DNA from: CAYMDD01 sp964409675
GTDB lineage: Bacteria; Pseudomonadota; Alphaproteobacteria; Rickettsiales; SXRF01
Assembly: GCA_964409675.1 (NCBI GenBank)
Contig: CAYPEF010000127.1
Span: 1 to 5,855, forward strand
Reading direction: 5' to 3'
DNA: 5,855 nucleotides
Shown here: positions 1-3,816 of the stretch, piece by piece
How the letters are laid out: the number at the start of each line of letters is the position of its first letter
How positions within the stretch are numbered: the first letter of the stretch is position 1
Translations under genes and position numbers: made by a program
Notes under the pieces: generated by a model
Seen by the model: the letters and a program-made list of their open reading frames with translations, nothing else
Database searches by the model: none
What the model was told of the DNA's origin: nothing

Positions 1-518
1 GTCTGCGCGCCGCCGGCGTGGCCGAGGGCGTGCGCAAGGGCCAACCCTATCTCGGCTACGAGACCTACGACTTCGACATCCCCGTCGGCACCTGCGGGGA
101 CGTCTACGACCGCTATCTGGTCCGCGTGATCGAAATGCGCGAATCGCTGAAGATCATGAAGCAGTGCATCCGCGAGATGCCCGCCGGTGCCGTGCGCGCC
201 GAGAACCACAAGGTGACTCCGCCGCCGCGCGCCGAGATGAAGCGGTCGATGGAAGCGCTGATCCACCATTTCAAGCTCTATACCGAAGGTTATCACGTGC
301 CCGCCGGCGAAACCTACACGGCGGTGGAAGCGCCTAAGGGAGAGTTCGGCGTCTATCTGGTGTCGGATGATACCAACAAGCCCTACCGCTGCAAAATCCG
401 CGCGCCGGGGTTTGCGCATCTGCAGGCGCTGGATTTTCTAGGCAAGGGCCATTTGCTGGCGGATATCGTTGCCATCATCGGTTCGCTCGATATTGTCTTC
501 GGGGAGATTGACCGGTGA
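1..518 (+). CDS. nuoD: NADH-quinone oxidoreductase subunit D, C-terminal part (5' truncated)
   Basis: This is the 49-kDa-type subunit of complex I (Nqo4/NDUFS2 family). It lies in the peripheral arm, and together with NuoB forms the quinone-reduction site. The window enters in mid-gene; the first complete codon is at base 3, and 171 residues remain before TGA at 516-518. Family signatures seen are DFDIPVG..GDVYDRYLVR, a PP.RAEMK.SMEALIHHFKLYTEG block, EAPKGEFGVYLVSD, NKPYRCKIRAPGFAHLQ and the canonical ending DIVFGEIDR, so the C-terminus is intact. The quinone-site histidine and tyrosine known from the family lie upstream of this window and cannot be checked. One oddity is that the usual W-D-x-R motif before QPY reads E-G-V-R here. 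The stop codon overlaps the start of the next gene by four bases, implying translational coupling. The identification is secure. Confidence 0.97.
   Translation, partial: LRAAGVAEGVRKGQPYLGYETYDFDIPVGTCGDVYDRYLVRVIEMRESLKIMKQCIREMPAGAVRAENHKVTPPPRAEMKRSMEALIHHFKLYTEGYHVPAGETYTAVEAPKGEFGVYLVSDDTNKPYRCKIRAPGFAHLQALDFLGKGHLLADIVAIIGSLDIVFGEIDR
501..506 (+). promoter_or_regulatory. Shine-Dalgarno site inside the end of nuoD
   Basis: GGGGAG lies 8 bases upstream of the GTG at 515, embedded in the last codons of nuoD. It supports choosing the GTG over the internal ATG at 542 as the start of the exported-protein gene, and it fits re-initiation by ribosomes finishing nuoD. Confidence 0.6.
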
Positions 519-1144
519 AGATATTGCCTATCGTGCCGATAATGCTCGCAATGCTGGCAATGCATGCCGTGCCCGCGTCGGCGCAGGTAAGCCTGAGTCC
601 GGCGGCTCCCACAACTGCTGCGCCGGCTGCTTCGCCGCCGCGCATTTCGCTGTGCCGCACGGATGATGTAATTGGCATGTGGATGCTGGTTCGCGTATTT
701 GAAACGCCTGCCGGGGCATGGACAACGGATTTTCAGCAATATCCGTATCAATACCGCATGTTTGACCGCGGGGTAAAAAAGCTATATTTTGAGCTGAAGG
801 GTACAAAGGAATACCCTCGTCCCGGAATGCTTCGCAAAGCCTTGCTGACTTCATCTCCGTCTATTGCCAAGCAATATACGGTTGGCGATAAGGGCGCTGT
901 ATTTTTTTACGAAAACGGAGCGGCGACGGGCAGTCTCTATTGCGGGATTGTCAATGAAGACCGCGCGCCTTACCAGACGGGCGATATGGTGCTGACGCCC
1001 ACGCAAGCGTCTTCCGCGCAGATATTCCTGCTCTATCGCCATCCGAATATGAGAAAGCAGGGCAATGCGCGTAATGTTTCGCCGGGAGAGTTTCTGCCTA
1101 ATTGGAACCCAATGCGGCCAAATGCCCCCACCCCAGGAAGGTAA
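515..1144 (+). CDS. exported protein of unknown function inserted between nuoD and nuoE
   Basis: A 209-residue protein that I do not recognise. It starts at GTG 515, overlapping the nuoD stop as GTGA. The N-terminus is a good Sec signal peptide: Lys2, a hydrophobic core at residues 3-19, and an A-S-A cleavage site before Gln24. A proline/alanine-rich linker (about 29-42) follows, then a compact domain (about 43-180) with alternating hydrophobic and aromatic stretches suggestive of beta strands, including VIGMWMLVRVFE at 52-63. That segment faintly resembles the first strand of lipocalin-like domains; this is only an impression. The mature part has just two cysteines, C47 and C143, which could pair in the periplasm. 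The tail is rich in Asn and Pro. Hand-counted GC is about 55% (345 of 630), lower than in nuoF or nuoG, with AT-rich patches near 775-800 and 900-910. Co-transcription with nuo is very likely; a role in complex I is unproven. Confidence 0.8.
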   Translation: MKILPIVPIMLAMLAMHAVPASAQVSLSPAAPTTAAPAASPPRISLCRTDDVIGMWMLVRVFETPAGAWTTDFQQYPYQYRMFDRGVKKLYFELKGTKEYPRPGMLRKALLTSSPSIAKQYTVGDKGAVFFYENGAATGSLYCGIVNEDRAPYQTGDMVLTPTQASSAQIFLLYRHPNMRKQGNARNVSPGEFLPNWNPMRPNAPTPGR

Positions 1145-1145
1145 T

Positions 1146-1151
1146 AAAGGA
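1146..1151 (+). promoter_or_regulatory. Shine-Dalgarno site of nuoE
   Basis: AAAGGA ends 8 bases before the ATG at 1160. It sits in the 15-base gap after the exported-protein gene, which has no room for an independent promoter. It fixes the nuoE start. Confidence 0.65.
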
Positions 1152-1159
1152 CTGACTAC

Positions 1160-1756
1160 ATGAATACAGCGCGCGCATCCGCCAAAGCGGAAGAATCCGT
1201 GGAGTTTGCATTTATCCCTGCCAATTTGCAGCAGGCAGAAGCCATTATCGCCCGCTATCCAGAAGGTCGTCAGCAAAGCGCGGTGATGCCGCTGCTGGCG
1301 CTGGCGCAGCGCCAGAATAATAACTGGCTTCCGCGCGCAGCGATGGATTATGTAGCGCAGATGCTCGGTATGCCGCCGGTGCGGGTGTATGAGGTGGCGA
1401 GCTTCTACACCATGTACAATTTAACGCCGGTGGGTACGCATACGGTGCAGGTCTGCACTACCACGCCCTGCTGGCTGCGCGGCTCCGACGCTATCGTGGA
1501 GGCTTGCGAGAAGCATCTTGGCATCACGCTCGGCGAAACCACGCCGGACGGGCGCTTTACCTTGCGCGAAGTGGAATGTCTCGGCGCCTGCGTCAACGCG
1601 CCGATGTGCCAAGTGGTCTCTGCGCAGGGCGCTGAATATTTCTATGAAGATTTGACGCCGGAAAGCATGAGCAAGCTTCTCGACCGCTTCGCCTTCGGCG
1701 AAGCCCCGCCGCCGGGGCCGCAGAGTGGACGAAAGAGCTCGGAACCGGCAGAATAA
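1160..1756 (+). CDS. nuoE: NADH-quinone oxidoreductase subunit E (24-kDa type, [2Fe-2S] N1a)
   Basis: A 198-residue subunit of the NADH-oxidising module at the tip of the cytoplasmic arm (Nqo2/NDUFV2 family). It has a helical N-terminal part (about 18-75), including LPRAAMDYVAQMLG and the VYEVASFYTMYNL block, then a thioredoxin-like domain. The domain carries the four ligands of cluster N1a as C-x4-C (C99, C104 in CTTTPC) and C-x3-C (C140, C144 in CLGAC), so the cluster site is complete. After the fold ends near residue 180 there is a short tail (PPPGPQSGRKSSEP), of the kind common in alphaproteobacterial NuoE and absent from the shorter enterobacterial form. The ATG at 1160 is supported by a well-placed AAAGGA. 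The downstream nuoF begins 20 bases after the stop. The identification is secure. Confidence 0.97.
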   Translation: MNTARASAKAEESVEFAFIPANLQQAEAIIARYPEGRQQSAVMPLLALAQRQNNNWLPRAAMDYVAQMLGMPPVRVYEVASFYTMYNLTPVGTHTVQVCTTTPCWLRGSDAIVEACEKHLGITLGETTPDGRFTLREVECLGACVNAPMCQVVSAQGAEYFYEDLTPESMSKLLDRFAFGEAPPPGPQSGRKSSEPAE

Positions 1757-1762
1757 AGATAA

Positions 1763-1767
1763 AAGGA
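1763..1767 (+). promoter_or_regulatory. Shine-Dalgarno site of nuoF
   Basis: AAGGA (within AAAAGGA) lies 9 bases upstream of the GTG at 1777. It supports this unusual GTG as the start of nuoF; the resulting N-terminus matches the family's typical beginning. Confidence 0.65.
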
Positions 1768-1776
1768 TTAGGCAGC

Positions 1777-3066
1777 GTGGCACTTAAACCTCAAGATCGC
1801 ATTTTTACCAATCTTTACGGTTTCGACGATTGGACGCTGAAAGGCGCCCGTGCGCGTGGCGACTGGGATAACACCAAGGCGCTGCTGGCCAAGGGGCCGG
1901 AAGCGCTGATCGAGGAAGTAAAAGCCTCGGGCCTGCGCGGGCGGGGCGGGGCGGGGTTTCCCACCGGCACCAAATGGTCGTTTATGCCGAAATCCTCGCC
2001 GGACGGCAGGCCGTCTTACCTTGTGGTAAATGCCGACGAAGGCGAGCCTGGCACCTGCAAGGACCGCGACATGATGCGCCACGATCCGCACAAGCTGGTG
2101 GAAGGCTGTCTGATCGCCGGCTTCGCCATGCGGGCGGTGGCGGCATATATCTATATCCGCGGTGAATTCTGGGATGAAGCCAACCGGCTGGAGCATGCGA
2201 TTGCGGAGGCTTACCAAGCCGGGCTGATCGGCAGGAATGCCTGTGGCTCAGGCTATGATTTCGATATTTTCGTCCATCGTGGGGCGGGCGCTTACATTTG
2301 CGGCGAGGAAACGGCGCTGATCGAATCGCTGGAAGGCAAGAAAGGCCAGCCGCGCCTGAAGCCGCCCTTCCCGGCGGGCGCGGGGCTGTATGGCTGCCCG
2401 ACCACGGTTAATAACGTGGAAAGCATCGCCGTAGTGCCGACGATCCTCCGGCGCGGCGCGGCATGGTTCGCCGGTATCGGGCGGCCGCAGAACACCGGCA
2501 CCAAGGTCTTCTGCATCTCCGGCCATGTGAATAAGCCGTGCAACGTGGAAGAGGAAATGGGGATTCCTCTCAAAGAGCTGATCGAGAAACACGCAGGCGG
2601 CGTGCGCGGCGGCTGGGATAATCTGCTGGCCATTATTCCCGGCGGCTCCAGCGTGCCGCTGCTGCCGAAAGACATTTGCGACACGGTGCTGATGGATTTC
2701 GATTCGCTGCGCGCGGTGAAATCCGGCCTCGGCACGGCGGCGGTGATTGTTATGGATAAGTCAACTGACTTAGTGCGAGCCATCGCGCGGCTGTCCAAAT
2801 TTTACATGCATGAATCCTGCGGCCAGTGCACACCCTGCCGTGAAGGCACCGGCTGGCTGTGGCGCATGATGGACCGTATGGCTAAAGGCCAGGCCGACAT
2901 TAACGAGATCGACCAGTTGCTCGATGTGGCGGGGCGCATCGAGGGGCACACTATCTGCGCGCTCGGCGATGCCGCCGCCTGGCCGGTACAGGGGCTGGTG
3001 CGGCATTTCCGCCCTGAAATCGAGCGCCGCATCATGGAGTATAGCGCGCGCAGCAAGGCTGCGTAA
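1777..3066 (+). CDS. nuoF: NADH-quinone oxidoreductase subunit F (51-kDa type; NADH, FMN, [4Fe-4S] N3)
   Basis: A 429-residue catalytic subunit that oxidises NADH, passes hydride to FMN, then electrons to cluster N3 (Nqo1/NDUFV1 family). The Rossmann-like FMN/NADH domain carries the glycine-rich loop GLRGRGGAGFPTG at 52-64, NADEGEPGTCKDR at 85-97, and GAYICGEETALIESLEG at 171-187, whose glutamates line the NADH site in the family. A soluble ligand-binding beta-grasp region follows at about 240-330. The N3 ligands are C348, C351 and C354 in ESCGQCTPCREG, plus C394 in HTICALGD. Length and all key residues are normal. It starts with GTG behind AAGGA. The glycine-rich loop is encoded by a run of G-tracts on the coding strand (see separate entry). 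A 117-base spacer separates it from the next gene, the largest gap in the window. The identification is secure. Confidence 0.98.
   Translation: MALKPQDRIFTNLYGFDDWTLKGARARGDWDNTKALLAKGPEALIEEVKASGLRGRGGAGFPTGTKWSFMPKSSPDGRPSYLVVNADEGEPGTCKDRDMMRHDPHKLVEGCLIAGFAMRAVAAYIYIRGEFWDEANRLEHAIAEAYQAGLIGRNACGSGYDFDIFVHRGAGAYICGEETALIESLEGKKGQPRLKPPFPAGAGLYGCPTTVNNVESIAVVPTILRRGAAWFAGIGRPQNTGTKVFCISGHVNKPCNVEEEMGIPLKELIEKHAGGVRGGWDNLLAIIPGGSSVPLLPKDICDTVLMDFDSLRAVKSGLGTAAVIVMDKSTDLVRAIARLSKFYMHESCGQCTPCREGTGWLWRMMDRMAKGQADINEIDQLLDVAGRIEGHTICALGDAAAWPVQGLVRHFRPEIERRIMEYSARSKAA
1939..1956 (+). other. potential G-quadruplex sequence within nuoF
   Basis: Four G-tracts (3, 4, 4 and 4 G) are separated by single C bases on the coding strand, so the motif is also in the mRNA. 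It encodes G-R-G-G-A-G of the FMN/NADH loop (residues 55-60). Short one-base loops are the geometry that favours stable quadruplexes. Whether it folds is not shown. Confidence 0.55.
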
Positions 3067-3183
3067 GCATGCGACAGAACAAAGGTTGCCAGTTGCATCG
3101 GCGAATGTTATGGCAATGATTGCAAGGTTCATCGTTGCGCCGCTTTTCTTAATCGCGTGCGCTTTAAGAGGGGATTGAAATAT
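3067..3183 (+). other. spacer between nuoF and the PH-like gene, with weak inverted repeat
   Basis: 117 bases with no convincing gene. TTGCCA at 3086-3091 and TGGCAA at 3111-3116 form a 6-base inverted repeat (7 with a G-U pair) around a 19-base loop, with no T-run after it, so it does not look like an intrinsic terminator. A 22-codon frame at 3110-3178 ends in a lipobox-like LIAC but has no ribosome-binding site. No -35/-10 pair stands out. The Shine-Dalgarno site of the next gene is at 3168-3174. Confidence 0.4.
3168..3174 (+). promoter_or_regulatory. Shine-Dalgarno site of the PH-like gene
   Basis: GAGGGGA ends 9 bases before the ATG at 3184. It decides the start: the in-frame GTG at 3157 lies upstream of this site and would add nine residues (Arg/Lys-rich) with no ribosome-binding site of its own. 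Confidence 0.7.
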
Positions 3184-3525
3184 ATGGCTAAACTGATCAT
3201 GCGCGTAGAAGGTGTGGACGGGCAGATCGAGCTGCTGAACGACCGCGTGGTGGTGCTGCGCGGCGGTCTGATGAATACGTTCAAATACGGTATCAACGCC
3301 AAGCGCGAAATTCCGCTCGGCGCCATCTCGGAAGTGGCCTTTAAGGATGCCAGCGCGCTACGTATGGGGGAAATTGAATTTGTGCGCTCGGGCCGCAGCG
3401 CCGACGAGAAAAAGCAGAAAAAAGCATCCGACAGCGTGGTGAAATTCCGCAAGAAAGAGCAAGCGGATTTCGAGGCGCTGAAGGAAAAAGTATTTGAGAT
3501 GATGAATAATATGGGCAGAAAATAA
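3184..3525 (+). CDS. small PH-like domain protein (DUF4429-like) inserted between nuoF and nuoG
   Basis: A 113-residue soluble protein with no signal peptide or membrane segment. The pattern resembles DUF4429 / bacterial PH-like domains: a short G-Q-(I/L)-E-L strand (13-17), a strand pair D-R-V-V-V-L-R-G-G (20-28), the I-P-L-G-A-I-S-E-V-A-F segment (43-53), an M-G-E-I-E-F strand (61-66), a charged loop rich in Lys/Glu (71-82), then V-V-K-F (85-88), ending in a helix D-F-E-A-L-K-E-K-V-F-E-M-M (95-107). Such domains are generally thought to bind proteins or membranes; no active site is expected. The family assignment is by eye and should be treated as tentative. The start at ATG 3184 is chosen from the strong GAGGGGA site. 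Hand-counted GC is about 53% (180 of 342). The next gene begins 8 bases after the stop, and the two may act as a pair. Confidence 0.82.
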   Translation: MAKLIMRVEGVDGQIELLNDRVVVLRGGLMNTFKYGINAKREIPLGAISEVAFKDASALRMGEIEFVRSGRSADEKKQKKASDSVVKFRKKEQADFEALKEKVFEMMNNMGRK

Positions 3526-3533
3526 TTCTATCC

Positions 3534-3815
3534 ATGGCAATGACTGCAACTACTTCACTCGAGGCTCCATCTTCAATGGCATCGGCGATTGTCGTCGGTG
3601 CAATGGATATTATGTCTACTATTTTGCCTGTTCTGATTATACTGGCTATATATATGCTGATTTTAAAACGCCAGCGTAGAGATGGCATATCGGTTCTAGA
3701 GCAGCTTTCGTCCAAAAGTGAAATTGAAGCGCTGCGTGGTGAAATGAAACTAATGATAGAAAAACAAGACCGGGTGATCGAATCACTCAGTGAAATCAAG
3801 CGTAAACTAGGGTAA
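3534..3815 (+). CDS. single-pass membrane protein with cytoplasmic coiled coil, inserted before nuoG
   Basis: A 93-residue protein of no family I can name. One hydrophobic helix spans about residues 27-44 (IMSTILPVLIILAIYMLI), followed at once by K-R-Q-R-R, which by the positive-inside rule puts the C-terminus in the cytoplasm. From about 62 to 92 the chain is a regular heptad coiled coil, with I64, L67, M71, M74, Q78, V81, L85, I88 and L92 in a/d positions, so it probably oligomerises or docks a partner. The layout recalls PspB-type proteins, but no sequence match is claimed. Hand-counted GC is about 42% (119 of 282) against roughly 60% or more in nuoF and nuoG, hinting at different ancestry. 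No Shine-Dalgarno site precedes ATG 3534; translation may be coupled to the gene 8 bases upstream. ATG 3576, with GAGG at 3561-3564, is a possible alternative start giving 79 residues. Confidence 0.78.
   Translation: MAMTATTSLEAPSSMASAIVVGAMDIMSTILPVLIILAIYMLILKRQRRDGISVLEQLSSKSEIEALRGEMKLMIEKQDRVIESLSEIKRKLG
3809..3812 (+). promoter_or_regulatory. weak Shine-Dalgarno site of nuoG inside the preceding gene
   Basis: AGGG lies in the last codons of the membrane-protein gene, only 4 bases from the nuoG ATG at 3817, which itself starts one base after the upstream TAA. The short spacing and near-overlap suggest nuoG depends on translation of the preceding small gene. Confidence 0.4.
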
Positions 3816-3816
3816 T

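Noticed and set aside
3084..3120. Rho-independent terminator after nuoF
   Set aside because: The stem is only 6-7 bases with a 19-base loop and is not followed by a T-run.
2924..3178. 84-codon + strand frame overlapping the end of nuoF
   Set aside because: Its first part is an out-of-frame reading of the conserved NuoF C-terminus; only the last 22 codons lie outside and are discussed as a separate weak candidate.
3157..3183. Upstream GTG start for the PH-like gene
   Set aside because: The strong Shine-Dalgarno site GAGGGGA lies downstream of it and is properly spaced for ATG 3184; the extra nine residues have no site of their own.
3110..3548. Repeated 15-mer ATGGCAATGAYTGCA at 3110-3124 and 3534-3548 (14 of 15 identical), both at possible start codons
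   Set aside because: In a window of this size about 0.7 such 14/15 matches are expected by chance, and flanking bases do not match, so it is not evidence of duplication.
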